From a candidate division BRC1 bacterium ADurb.Bin183 (GTDB lineage Bacteria; Sumerlaeota; Sumerlaeia; MWCT01), in the NCBI GenBank assembly GCA_002070185.1, contig MWCT01000002.1:382492-446491 (forward strand): DNA of 64,000 nucleotides, written 5' to 3'. Shown here in pieces: positions 17,250 through 26,116 of the stretch. The position numbers and the translations under genes are program-made. Position 1 is the first letter of the stretch. Every line of letters begins with the position of its first letter. Under the pieces are notes generated by a model. The model was not told the DNA's origin and ran no database searches. It worked only from the letters and a program-made list of their open reading frames with translations.

Positions 17250-19463
17250 CTATGCTTCAGTCTTTTTCTTTTTGCCGAATTCGGGATCCACTTTGATGAG
17301 GAGCGTGACAAAGGCGCAGGGGATGATGGAGATTATGACCCACCAGAAGAAGTTCTGGTATCCCACAATGGATTGCACCCATCCGCTGAACATACCCGGT
17401 ATCATCATGCCCAACGCCATAAATCCTGTGCAGATGGCAAAGTGGGCGGTTTTGTGCGGTCCTTCCGCCGCGTAAATCATATAGAGCATGTAGGCGGTGT
17501 AGCCGAACCCATAACCGAGCGCCTCCGCGCCGACGAGCGCGCATACTATGCCGAAGTTTGTGGGGAGGTATCGGGAGAGGATGACGTAGCTGAAGTCGGG
17601 GATGTTAATAGAGAGGAACATCCACCAGAGGCATTTTTTAAGTCCCCATTTCGAAGCCGCCATACCGCCGAGGATTCCGCCCAGCGTGAGACTGAGGAGT
17701 CCGACAGTGCCATAGGCAATGCCGACCTGCGCGGTGGTCAGGTTCAATCCGCCATTTTCGCGCGAGTCGAGGAAAAATGGGTTGTTCATCTTGACCAGCT
17801 GCGCCTCAGCAAAGCGATACATCGAAAGGAAGATGATAATTTTTATGATATCCTTCTTTTTGAAAAAAGAGACAAAGGTTGTGAAGAATTCCTTGACGAA
17901 GTCTCCAACGCGGAGCGATACGCCCGCTTGCTTTGCCTCCATATAACGGGAGGTGTCCGTGTGCGGATAAGGCAGCACGAAAAGATGATAGATGGCAAAG
18001 AAAAAGAAGAGGGCTGCCATGAGTCCAAATGTGAGGCTCCAGCTCAATGGGATGTTTCCCGCCGAGGTGACAAACAGCGCCTGTTTGACATCGAGAAGGT
18101 TTTTATCAAGCTGGATAGCCGCCATGACTGGTTTATTCCAGTTATCCTTAGTGAAAATGAATCTTGTGCCTTCGCCGAGTTTGAGGCTTTTATCGCCTTT
18201 TCGCCAGCCGAAGGTAACGGTTACCGGTTCGGCGTCTGCGGGAGGCTTAGAAAGGTGGAAATAGATATAGCCGATATTGCCTGTGAGTTTTGTGGCGACG
18301 GTTTCTTTAGCGGGAAAGATTTTCCTTAATCCGGTTTCCAGCGGCTTTACCACGTGGGAATTCCAGGCGGTGGATATCGGTCCGGGGGTTTTCTTTTTCA
18401 TTTCCTTGCCGATTTCTTCCTGCTGCCCCTGCACAAGATTCCATCGCTTAACTTTGAATAAAGTCAGATTGGAATCATCCTCCGGTATGAGCTGTATAGG
18501 GATTTCATAATTTTCCGAAGAAACAACGATGCGCGCCTCTCCTTCAAGCGGTTGGATTTGAGCGGTTTGGGCGTCTAATTGTTCTTTCAAGATTTTATCC
18601 ATAGGGACGGCAATGGCGCGATAAAGGTTTTGAGCCATATTCAGTTGGGGGTCGTCGGGGTCGTCCTTGCGCATGGTATCAACAATCTTGCTTGCCTGAT
18701 AGGCTAAGGATGCGGATTCATCCAGATTGGCAACGTCTTTAGATTGTTCAAGAAAGAATCGAAGTTTTTCGATAGCGGGTTTATTTTTCAGGGCGTCGAG
18801 ATGCTCCTGCTCTAGCGGAATATATTTGACGTATTCCATTTCCGGTTTTGATTGGATGGTAGAGGAAACGTTGACGTTGACGGGTGGAAGTCCGCTGTGC
18901 GCTTCAATCCAACCTGCTATAATCACGAGGAAACCCTGTCCCATAATCATGGCAAGGCGATAAAAAGAGGCGCGTATTCCCACAAACCAAGCCTGCTGAT
19001 GTTTGGAAAGCCCCAGCATGTAAAAGCCGTCGCAGGCGATGTCGTGCGTTGCCGAGCTGAAGGCAATCAAGAATAAAAAGACGAGCGATATTTTAAAGAA
19101 ATTCGGCAATGGCAGGACAAGGGCAACGGCGATCATACCGATGGCAAGAACCAGTTGCATGGAATAAACCCACCACCGTTTTGTCTTAAAGATGTCAACG
19201 ATGGGACTCCAGAGGGGCTTGATGACCCAAGGGAGGTAGAGCCAACTGGTGTAATAGGCGATATCCTTATTTGAAACGCCCATTTTTTTATACATTATGA
19301 CCGAGACGGTCATGGCGAGGATGTATGGGATACCCTCAGCAAAGTAAGCGGAGGGAACCCAAAGCCATGGCGTTTTGCGTTTGCCTTTGGCATCCAATAT
19401 CCCCTTGTGGACGCTATCCACCTCCTGTTCTTCCGGGACTGGGGTTTTTTCTTCCTGTGTCAT
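17250..19463 (-). CDS. AmpG-like MFS transporter with large periplasmic insert
   Basis: 737 residues. Residues 30-190 look like the first half of an AmpG/PAT-type major facilitator: FAEGIPYILAMTVSVIMYKK, then YLPWVIKPLWSPIVD, the usual loop for this group. Residues 474-737 hold the second half. Between the fifth and sixth helices there is a soluble insert of roughly 280 residues (about 190-473), which should face the periplasm. It has a helical part followed by a beta-rich part (IGYIYFHLSKPP, VTVTFGWRKGD). AmpG imports GlcNAc-anhydro-muropeptides for cell-wall recycling; substrate here is inferred only from the family. The start has AAGGGAG upstream. No close homologue of the insert is recognised. 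Confidence 0.82.
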   Translation of the reverse strand: MTQEEKTPVPEEQEVDSVHKGILDAKGKRKTPWLWVPSAYFAEGIPYILAMTVSVIMYKKMGVSNKDIAYYTSWLYLPWVIKPLWSPIVDIFKTKRWWVYSMQLVLAIGMIAVALVLPLPNFFKISLVFLFLIAFSSATHDIACDGFYMLGLSKHQQAWFVGIRASFYRLAMIMGQGFLVIIAGWIEAHSGLPPVNVNVSSTIQSKPEMEYVKYIPLEQEHLDALKNKPAIEKLRFFLEQSKDVANLDESASLAYQASKIVDTMRKDDPDDPQLNMAQNLYRAIAVPMDKILKEQLDAQTAQIQPLEGEARIVVSSENYEIPIQLIPEDDSNLTLFKVKRWNLVQGQQEEIGKEMKKKTPGPISTAWNSHVVKPLETGLRKIFPAKETVATKLTGNIGYIYFHLSKPPADAEPVTVTFGWRKGDKSLKLGEGTRFIFTKDNWNKPVMAAIQLDKNLLDVKQALFVTSAGNIPLSWSLTFGLMAALFFFFAIYHLFVLPYPHTDTSRYMEAKQAGVSLRVGDFVKEFFTTFVSFFKKKDIIKIIIFLSMYRFAEAQLVKMNNPFFLDSRENGGLNLTTAQVGIAYGTVGLLSLTLGGILGGMAASKWGLKKCLWWMFLSINIPDFSYVILSRYLPTNFGIVCALVGAEALGYGFGYTAYMLYMIYAAEGPHKTAHFAICTGFMALGMMIPGMFSGWVQSIVGYQNFFWWVIISIIPCAFVTLLIKVDPEFGKKKKTEA

Positions 19464-19565
19464 GATAACACTCCCTTCCTGTGGGTTAATGGGGATATAC
19501 CCCGGCGCTAAAAAAATTATTAGCGAGCCGAATTTTCATTGAGACGCCAAATATACAAACGTCAT

Positions 19566-20981
19566 TCATTCCTTTTCGTCAACAAGATTGTCTTTATCAA
19601 ACAGATTATATTTTTCCATTTTATTATGGAGGCTTTTACGGCTGATGCCGAGGATATCGGCTGTTTCCTGCCTTCGGAAATTGGCTTTTTTAAGCGCGTG
19701 CCGAATCATCTGCTCTTCGAGTTTATCCGATATAGCTTGAATACGTTCGGGCATCGGGACAGAAAAATCATCCGCAATGGCGGCTAAATCGGGCATAGCC
19801 GGTTCGGTGTGTATATTTGGAGGGAGCAAGTCAACAGTCAGTTTGTCGCCAGAGGAGAGGATGATGGCGCGCTGGATGATATTTTCAAGTTCGCGCACAT
19901 TGCCGGGCCAGGAGTAATCCATGACGGCTTTCATAAAATCTTGGTCCCAGCTTGTGATTTGTTTGCCGAGTTTCTGATTGTAGTATATAATGAAGTGTTC
20001 CAAAATGAGGGGGATATCGTCTCTGCGTTCGCGCAACGGCGGTAGATAGATGGGAATTACGTTAAGGCGGAAATAGAGGTCTTCGCGGAAGGTTTGGTTT
20101 TTGACACACTCCGCAAGGTCTTTGCCGGTGGCGGCGATGAGGCGGATATCTACCTTAATAGTTTTTGTGCCGCCGACGCGTTCCAGTTCCCGTTCTTGAA
20201 TAACGCGGAGGAGTTTGGGCTGGAGGCTGAGGGGCATATCGCCGATTTCATCAAGGAAGAGCGTGCCTTCCTGCGCCATTTCGAACTTGCCGGGTTTGAG
20301 TTGATAGGCTCCGGTGAAGGAGCCTTTTTCGTGTCCGAACATTTCGCTTTCCAGCAGGGTTTCCGGAATGGCAACGCAGCTCACTTTAATGAAGGGTTTT
20401 TTTCTGCGATAACTTTGGTAATGGATGGCAGAGGCAACAAGTTCTTTGCCGGTTCCGCTTTCGCCGCATATTAAAACGGTGACATCGTTCGTGGCAACCT
20501 TGCGGATGAGGGCGAAGACTTCCTGCATTTTTGAGCTGGCGCCGACTATTTTATCGAAACGTTTATGTTCATGGCGGAGTTGGGATTCGAGGCGTTCAAT
20601 TTTTTTGAGGAGTTCTTGCCTTTCTTTGACCCTTTTAACAACGAAGACGATTTCTTTGTTGTCAAATGGTTTGGGGAAATAATCATAAGCGCCCTCGCGT
20701 ATGGCTTCCATAGCGACGTCGGTATTTCCATGAGCGGTAATCATGACAACTGCAACGGAGGGGTCAATTTTTTTGATTTGACGGAGCGCCTCCATACCGT
20801 CCATTTTGGGCATTCGGTAATCAAGGATTGCAAGATTGAAGGGCGCATTGCGGAGGGCGAGGATTGCTTCTTCCCCGTTGGCGGCTTCCTCAACTTCATA
20901 CCCTTCTTTAATAAGGAGTTCCTTTAGGATGAGGCGGATGGTTGGCTCGTCATCTGCGATAATGATTCTAAAGGATTTCAA
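19566..20981 (-). CDS. Sigma-54-dependent response regulator (NtrC/ZraR type)
   Basis: 471 residues in three domains. The receiver has IIIADDEPT and phosphoacceptor D54 in AILDYRMPKMDG. The AAA+ domain has Walker A GESGTGKE, the sigma-54 contact loop GSFTGA (Ser instead of the usual Ala in GAFTGA), Walker B TLFLDEIGDMPL, and the R-finger region PPLRERRDDIP. The C-terminal Fis-type helix-turn-helix is ADILGISRKSLHNKM. It should bind upstream sites and use ATP to open sigma-54 promoters. It begins 13 nt after the kinase stop in the same operon, so the two form a cognate pair. Confidence 0.94.
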   Translation of the reverse strand: MKSFRIIIADDEPTIRLILKELLIKEGYEVEEAANGEEAILALRNAPFNLAILDYRMPKMDGMEALRQIKKIDPSVAVVMITAHGNTDVAMEAIREGAYDYFPKPFDNKEIVFVVKRVKERQELLKKIERLESQLRHEHKRFDKIVGASSKMQEVFALIRKVATNDVTVLICGESGTGKELVASAIHYQSYRRKKPFIKVSCVAIPETLLESEMFGHEKGSFTGAYQLKPGKFEMAQEGTLFLDEIGDMPLSLQPKLLRVIQERELERVGGTKTIKVDIRLIAATGKDLAECVKNQTFREDLYFRLNVIPIYLPPLRERRDDIPLILEHFIIYYNQKLGKQITSWDQDFMKAVMDYSWPGNVRELENIIQRAIILSSGDKLTVDLLPPNIHTEPAMPDLAAIADDFSVPMPERIQAISDKLEEQMIRHALKKANFRRQETADILGISRKSLHNKMEKYNLFDKDNLVDEKE

Positions 20982-20994
20982 ACTTTGACCTCTT

Positions 20995-22482
20995 TTATAA
21001 AATTGTCTTGCGGGAAAGATTTCCCAATCGAATCATGAAAACGGTTTTATCCGGTTTTGACTGAACTTCCACAGCCCCTCCGTTGGAGATGATAATCTGA
21101 TAGGCGATGGGAAGCCCCAGACCGGTGCCTTCCGACCTTGTTGTGAAAAAAGGCTCAAAAATTTTATCAATCTGGTCGGAGGGAATAGGATTCCCATCAT
21201 CCACAATATCCACTTGAACATATTCTTGCCCATCGGCATCATTGGCAGCGAACGTGCTGATTTGAACCTTGCCGCCGGGTTCAACCGCCTGAAATGCGTT
21301 AATGATAATATTGGTAAAAGCCTGCAAGATACGGTTCGGTTGAACGATGCAACGGGCTGTCTGGTTCAGATTCTTCTCAACAGTTATATTCGGCAGAATT
21401 TTTTCTACGGAAGGATAGGACATGGCATCATTTAACGCTTTGAGGATTAAATCGCTGACATCCGTTGGGACGTTTTCTTCCGGCTCGGGGTGGGCAAAGT
21501 TGAGGATTGTTTGAATGACGGCGTTCAATCGGCTGACCTGACTGACAATCAGGTCGCAATACTTTTTGCCTTTTTCTGGTTCGGGATTTTCGGCAAGGAG
21601 CTGCGCCAGCCCTTTGATGGAACCGAGCGGGTTGCGTATTTCGTGTGCGATGCCTGTGGCAAAAGAACCGATGGCAGCCAGACGGTCTGCCTGCTGGATC
21701 TGTTCGGTGAAAAGGGCAAGGATGGAGAGGTCGCGGAAGGCGATGATGGAGCCGATAGGGTTGCCTTTTTTATCAATGATGGGGCTGCTGCGCACGGAGA
21801 GATTGAATCTTTTGCCGAGCGAATTGACAAATCCGACATTGTTGAGGGACTGGCGGCTTGATTTTTTGAGAGATTGGACAAGGAAGTCATTCAGGTAGAA
21901 ATTTTCTTGGAGCGAACCGAATATTTCGCCGCAGTGGCTGCCGATAACATGGTCTGCATTGAGTCCGATAATATTTTCCGCCTGGGTGTTGATTGCCTGA
22001 ATTTCGCCTTCCGCGCCGATGCTGATGAGCCCTTCTGAAAAGCCTTCCAAAATGAAACGATTGCGTTCTTTGAAAAGGTTATTGAGGTGGCTTATCAACG
22101 AATTGAAGCTTTCGCCAAGGTCGCCCAGTTCGTCTGAATAGGGGATGCTCACCTTCATGGAAAGGTCGCCGTTTGCCACCTTTTGCGCGCCTTTGGTGAG
22201 GGCGCGAATGGGGCGGATGATATAGGTGGCAAGCCCGACGCCAAAGAGAAGGGCGACTACGCAGGCGACAAAATTGGCAATGAGGATAAGGTTTGCTGTT
22301 TTTTCGAGCGCCTTTTTGTGCAGGACAAATTCTACTTTATCCACCAGATTCATGACGACTTCATAACTGATTATCCCCGCTGTGAGGGAGATGAGAATCA
22401 TGAGGGCGGGGATGGCTATGACCAGTCGAATTCGGGCGTGTTCTTTTTTTCCTATTTCCAATTGCGGAAAAGAGAAAGTCAT
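20995..22482 (-). CDS. PAS-containing sensor histidine kinase (NtrB type)
   Basis: The start is taken as the ATG at 22482, giving an ATGA overlap with the upstream gene; an ATG 21 nt earlier is possible. About 495 residues: helix 1 (LVIAIPALMILISLTAGII), a short periplasmic loop of some 20 residues, helix 2 (LILIANFVACVVALLFGVG), a HAMP domain, a PAS domain (ILEGFSEGLISIGAEGEIQA), a HisKA domain with phospho-His at about 280 in GIAHEIRNPLG, and an ATPase domain with IINAFQAV (N box), VDIVDDGN (G1), FEPFFTTRSEGTGLGL (F and G2). It should phosphorylate the downstream sigma-54 activator. The very small periplasmic loop suggests sensing in the membrane or through the PAS domain. Confidence 0.93.
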   Translation of the reverse strand: MTFSFPQLEIGKKEHARIRLVIAIPALMILISLTAGIISYEVVMNLVDKVEFVLHKKALEKTANLILIANFVACVVALLFGVGLATYIIRPIRALTKGAQKVANGDLSMKVSIPYSDELGDLGESFNSLISHLNNLFKERNRFILEGFSEGLISIGAEGEIQAINTQAENIIGLNADHVIGSHCGEIFGSLQENFYLNDFLVQSLKKSSRQSLNNVGFVNSLGKRFNLSVRSSPIIDKKGNPIGSIIAFRDLSILALFTEQIQQADRLAAIGSFATGIAHEIRNPLGSIKGLAQLLAENPEPEKGKKYCDLIVSQVSRLNAVIQTILNFAHPEPEENVPTDVSDLILKALNDAMSYPSVEKILPNITVEKNLNQTARCIVQPNRILQAFTNIIINAFQAVEPGGKVQISTFAANDADGQEYVQVDIVDDGNPIPSDQIDKIFEPFFTTRSEGTGLGLPIAYQIIISNGGAVEVQSKPDKTVFMIRLGNLSRKTIL

Positions 22483-22964
22483 TGTTTTTCCGTCCCGAGA
22501 CATTTAATTGTCGAAAGGTCTATCAACGTCCCTTTAATTATTTTAATCTGATCCATTTTGAATTTCTTTTCCACAATACCCGCGCCTTCGCTATAAAATA
22601 GCCCCATCAGGCGGTCTTTGCTTATGAAACTGATGACCCCGTAACTTCCGACGGGCAATTGTTCAATTTTTTTGATGGTTACCAAATACTGCCCCATCTC
22701 AATCGGCCCCATCGGCGTATCAATGCTGCACTCGCATTTGGGTATTTTTTTCAGAGCGGAAAGAACGTCCGGGAATCCGCCGCAACAGGCGAGTTCATCT
22801 ATGAGGAAGAGCAGGTTTCTGCCCAGCGGCGTGCGTTGGATAGATTCGGGAACCTGCCTTGAGTTAAGGCTGTCCATAATAAGATTTAGGTTGTATCGTT
22901 TGCTATCCTTGGCAAGACACCATAATAAGGATTTAAGATGGAGCATCAGATCTCGTATTAGCAT
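22479..22964 (-). CDS. Unknown protein, 161 aa, coupled to the histidine kinase
   Basis: Starts at an ATG at 22964 with AAAGGATG upstream. The N-terminal part is helical (DLMLHLKSLLWCLAKDSKRY), the centre is Cys-rich (DELACCGGFPDVLSALKK, then IPKCECSIDTP), and the C-terminal part is beta-rich (MGQYLVTIKKIEQLPVGSYG and SFISKDRLMGLFYSEGAG). No family is recognised. Its stop overlaps the start of the histidine kinase gene by 4 nt, so the two are made together and it could act as a sensor partner or regulator of the pair. Several cysteines would suit metal or redox sensing, but this is speculation. Confidence 0.65.
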   Translation of the reverse strand: MLIRDLMLHLKSLLWCLAKDSKRYNLNLIMDSLNSRQVPESIQRTPLGRNLLFLIDELACCGGFPDVLSALKKIPKCECSIDTPMGPIEMGQYLVTIKKIEQLPVGSYGVISFISKDRLMGLFYSEGAGIVEKKFKMDQIKIIKGTLIDLSTIKCLGTEKQ

Positions 22965-22991
22965 AAAATCGCATCCTTTAATGAGGCAAGG

Positions 22992-23879
22992 TCATTGGAG
23001 TTTTTCTCTCGATGACCTGTCCAAAATTTTTCGCAGGAGTCTGATGTATTCGGGGTCTGTGCCGCAGCAGCCTCCTGCCAGCTCTACGCCTGCGGCTATT
23101 AAATCTGTCAGAACCTTTTCAATATTTTGTATCGGGTCGTAAAAAGTTTTGCCGTTCGATATTCTTGGTTTTCCCGCATTGGGCTGCATTAAAATCGGAA
23201 GTTTGGTGAGCGCGCGGTATTGCTGCGCCAGTTCAACCATATCAGTCGGGGAGAGGGTGCAATTGGCGCCGCAGACATCCGCATGGGATGATTGCATGAG
23301 GCTGACGGCTTCTTCCGGTGTGACGCCCATCATCGTTTTGAATCCGCCCTGAGCGGCTCTGTCAAAGGTCATGCAGGCGATGACGGGGATGGATGCGGCG
23401 GATTTGCATGCTTCAATAGCGGCGGCAAGTTCCTCCTTTGAAGCCATTGTTTCAATGATAAAAAGGTCTGCGCCGCCTTCCGCAAGGGCAAGCGCTTGCT
23501 CGGTGAAAACCTCGATGAACTGCTCCATGGCAAAGGAGCCATAGGGTTCGATAATCTCGCCGGTGGGACCGATGTCGCCCGCAACGAAAACGTTTTTTCC
23601 ACTGGCAGCGCGGCGCGCTGTTTCAGTATTGCGTTTGTTGATATCCGCCGTTTTTTCCGCGAGGTCGTATTTGGCGAGTTTGGGTCTGCTGGCGCCGAAG
23701 GTGTTTGTTGTGATATACTGGGCGCCTGCCTCGATATAGGCGTTGTGGATGGAGAGCATGACATCGGCTGGAGCCGTTTCAGGGCATCCGCCGATTTCGA
23801 GCCCCAACTTCATCAGCATGGTTCCTGTGCCGCCGTCAAAACACCGCATTCCTTTATGTATCATTTCGGAAATATTCAT
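22992..23879 (-). CDS. Homocysteine S-methyltransferase-family protein
   Basis: 295 residues forming a single Pfam-type homocysteine methyltransferase barrel. It has the FDGGTGTMLMKLG start, NTFGASRPKL, and the three zinc cysteines: one in DVCGANC near residue 200 and the GGCCGT pair near 270. It matches the N-terminal module of cobalamin-dependent MetH, without the pterin, B12 and reactivation domains. It could methylate homocysteine with a different methyl donor (S-methylmethionine or a partner corrinoid protein). It begins 20 nt after YchF and 27 nt before the next gene in the minus-strand operon. The ATG at 23879 follows a GAGG. Confidence 0.87.
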   Translation of the reverse strand: MNISEMIHKGMRCFDGGTGTMLMKLGLEIGGCPETAPADVMLSIHNAYIEAGAQYITTNTFGASRPKLAKYDLAEKTADINKRNTETARRAASGKNVFVAGDIGPTGEIIEPYGSFAMEQFIEVFTEQALALAEGGADLFIIETMASKEELAAAIEACKSAASIPVIACMTFDRAAQGGFKTMMGVTPEEAVSLMQSSHADVCGANCTLSPTDMVELAQQYRALTKLPILMQPNAGKPRISNGKTFYDPIQNIEKVLTDLIAAGVELAGGCCGTDPEYIRLLRKILDRSSREKLQ

Positions 23880-23899
23880 CAGGATGGAACCTCGCTTTA

Positions 23900-25000
23900 T
23901 TAAACGCTGAAAAGGAACAGCATCACATCGCCGTCCTTAACGATATATTCCTTGCCTTCGATGTGCAAATCGGCGGTTTTTTTGGTTTGGGCAAATCCCC
24001 CCGCCGCAAGGAGTTTATCCCATCGAACCACCTCGGCGCGGATGAATCCCCGTTCCATATCTGAGTGGATCGCGCCCGCCGCCTGCATGGCGGTGGAGCC
24101 GTCGCGGATTGTCCATGCGCGGACTTCTTTTGGTCCAACCGTGAAGAAAGAGATATATCCGAGGAGGTCGTAACAGATTCTGATGACGCGCCGCGCGCTC
24201 GGCTCCGCGATGTTGTAATCCTTGAGAAAAATCTCCTGTTCTTCGGGGGAGAGTTGCTGAATCTCCGCCTCGATTGCCGCGCACATAGCGGCAACCTGTT
24301 CATTCTTTCCGAGCGGTGGGATGTCAATTTTTGCAAGGGAGTCTCCGCCTGATTGGAGAGCGTCCTCGCCAAGATTGATAACGTAGAGTATCGGTTTGGC
24401 GCTGAGAAACATGAACCCGCGCAGGATTTTTTCATCATCTGGAGAGAGGTCAAAGGAGCGAATAGGCGCGCCCTCCTCCAAAATTTTTTGAACTTTTTGC
24501 AGGGCGGCAAATTCCATTTTGCTCTGCTCGAGTTCCTTTCCTGAAACCTTGTGGATATTTTTTTCCACCTTAGGAAGACGGTTTTCAACTTTTTGAAGAT
24601 CCGATAGGACCAGCTCAAGGCGGATGGCGTCCAAATCTCCGGCGACATCGGGAGGGATGCCGCTGCCATCATCAAAGGCGCGGATGACGGCAAGCAAGGC
24701 GTCCAGATTGCCCAAGGCGTTGAGCTGCTCGTCTCCCAATCCGGTCTTTTTTTCCGCATCGCCCCTATCTATTCCGGCAAGGTCGTAATATTCCACAGCG
24801 GCGAAAGTGGTTTTTTGGGGCTGCGTTTGAACGGCAAGGCGTTCTAAACGTTCATCGGGGACTTTGACAACTGCCATGTGCGCAACGCCGCGCGAGCCGC
24901 CATGGGAAGATGCCGCGCCCTCTTCAACTTTGCTGCCGGTCAGGGCGCGGAAGACGGCTGTCTTTCCCGAGCGCTGGAAACCGATTATGCCAATTTTCAT
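23900..25000 (-). CDS. ychF: YchF/OLA1-family redox-regulated ATPase
   Basis: 366 residues of the Obg-related YchF family. Walker A is GFQRSGKT at the N-terminus, the switch II region is DLAGIDRGD, and the base-recognition motif reads NLGE rather than NKxD, the change that makes YchF prefer ATP over GTP. A coiled-coil insert (LPKVEKNIHKVSGKELEQ) and the C-terminal TGS-like domain (EVRAWTIRDGSTAMQAAGAI, then GFIRAEVVRWDKL) are present. YchF binds ribosomes and is linked to stress and translation control. It follows the 260-aa unknown gene by 13 nt. No strong ribosome site is seen. Confidence 0.9.
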   Translation of the reverse strand: MKIGIIGFQRSGKTAVFRALTGSKVEEGAASSHGGSRGVAHMAVVKVPDERLERLAVQTQPQKTTFAAVEYYDLAGIDRGDAEKKTGLGDEQLNALGNLDALLAVIRAFDDGSGIPPDVAGDLDAIRLELVLSDLQKVENRLPKVEKNIHKVSGKELEQSKMEFAALQKVQKILEEGAPIRSFDLSPDDEKILRGFMFLSAKPILYVINLGEDALQSGGDSLAKIDIPPLGKNEQVAAMCAAIEAEIQQLSPEEQEIFLKDYNIAEPSARRVIRICYDLLGYISFFTVGPKEVRAWTIRDGSTAMQAAGAIHSDMERGFIRAEVVRWDKLLAAGGFAQTKKTADLHIEGKEYIVKDGDVMLFLFSV

Positions 25001-25013
25001 GTTTTATAGTCTC

Positions 25014-25793
25014 TCAGGCAACCTGCTGGATTGCCGCGCGGAATTGTTCGACGATGGTTTTAATTTTCTGAAATTGAGAATCTTTGTAATCATAAGGTTC
25101 GCCGAGTGTTTTATCCTCTTTGATATCGCGTTTGACAATCATCTGATAACCGGCGTCCATTTGGCGGCGCTCATCGAACTGCTTGTAAAGGGATTCGAGT
25201 TTATCAAATTCGAATTGTAGAACCATTTTCCGATTGATTTCAGAAGCCGGTTTTTTCAGGGCTTTTTGATAATGTTCCATGATGGCGCCTTCAAGTTTCA
25301 CATCGCGCAGCTGTTTGAGAACCAGCACTTGATGCTCAAAGGCGACCATGTCGCTGGCGTCCGCCAAATCCCACCAGATCCAGATCTGAATCAATTCAAC
25401 GATGCGCTCCAAAGATGGGTCGAGCGCGGAGTAAAACGTGCGCATGTCGTGGATGGGGAGCTGCCCCGCGCGGCGCTGCTTCTCCTCCTTGTCTTTGAGG
25501 TTAATTATCTCATTAAGGATGCTGTTCTGGTCGGTCGGGTTGAAAAGAGATTTTTTCCTCATGACGTTTTCTTCGCAGAGAATGTCCGCCACATAATAGC
25601 GATCGGGTCCGTAAGCCTTTGTGCTCTCCAGAATCAAACGGAGCGCCGTCAACTGCTGCCAACGGATATCAAAATAAACTTGAGAAACCTTGGGGTTGCA
25701 GCGCGCGGCGTGGGCATATCGGGCGTCCATGTAATCCTGAATGTGTTTTAGGATGCCGTCTAAGCGTTTTTGTGTTTTGGGGTTGAGCGCCAT
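25014..25793 (-). CDS. Unknown helical protein, 259 aa
   Basis: Start placed at the ATG at 25793 (MALNPKTQKRLDGIL), which has GGAGG just upstream; the frame opens 33 nt earlier without one. The protein is almost all alpha-helical and charged, with WQQLTALRLILESTKAYGPD, IQIWIWWDLADASDMVAFEH and repeated heptad-like stretches toward the end (KMVLQFEFDKLESLYKQFDE). No signal peptide or membrane helix is seen, so it is probably cytosolic. It is the first gene of the minus-strand operon that continues through ychF and the two-component pair. No family is recognised. Confidence 0.7.
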   Translation of the reverse strand: MALNPKTQKRLDGILKHIQDYMDARYAHAARCNPKVSQVYFDIRWQQLTALRLILESTKAYGPDRYYVADILCEENVMRKKSLFNPTDQNSILNEIINLKDKEEKQRRAGQLPIHDMRTFYSALDPSLERIVELIQIWIWWDLADASDMVAFEHQVLVLKQLRDVKLEGAIMEHYQKALKKPASEINRKMVLQFEFDKLESLYKQFDERRQMDAGYQMIVKRDIKEDKTLGEPYDYKDSQFQKIKTIVEQFRAAIQQVA

Positions 25794-26116
25794 AAGACTC
25801 GCCTCCTGATAAAATAAACAAATCATCGGCGCAGGGAACGCTTTTCAGAACGTTTTGCCTGCACCTGTTTTATATTATATATAATTGATGATTCATAATT
25901 AAAGAAAACAACCAAAGTCAAAGAAAATTAACCTTCAAATGAAAATGATTTGCGGGGCGCCGCTACCCAACCGCAAGAATCGCCGTAGGAATAATGAATC
26001 ATTGGGGTTCTTCAATTATTGGAGAGCCAGAGGCTATAAACTAATTAGCGATGTTGCTAAACGTTGATATTTACGGCGTTTGACCTTTCAAGAGGCTGCC
26101 CCCAAAGAGAATTTTG
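25794..26116. other. Intergenic region, no gene seen
   Basis: 323 bp between two minus-strand genes. It is AT-rich near the operon start. ATGATTCAT (25888-25896) and its inverse ATGAATCAT (25994-26002) form a separated 9-bp inverted repeat. A possible minus-strand promoter (TTGACT with TTATGA, 17 nt apart, within about 25895-25925) could serve the operon. No convincing open frame, tRNA or terminator is present. Confidence 0.4.

Noticed and set aside
17373..18329. 318-codon plus-strand frame
   Set aside because: Antisense to the second half and insert of the AmpG-like transporter; composition is that of a shadow frame.
23923..24759. 278-codon minus-strand frame overlapping ychF
   Set aside because: Other frame of ychF; rich in Ser, Arg and Pro with no domain, while ychF has all its motifs.
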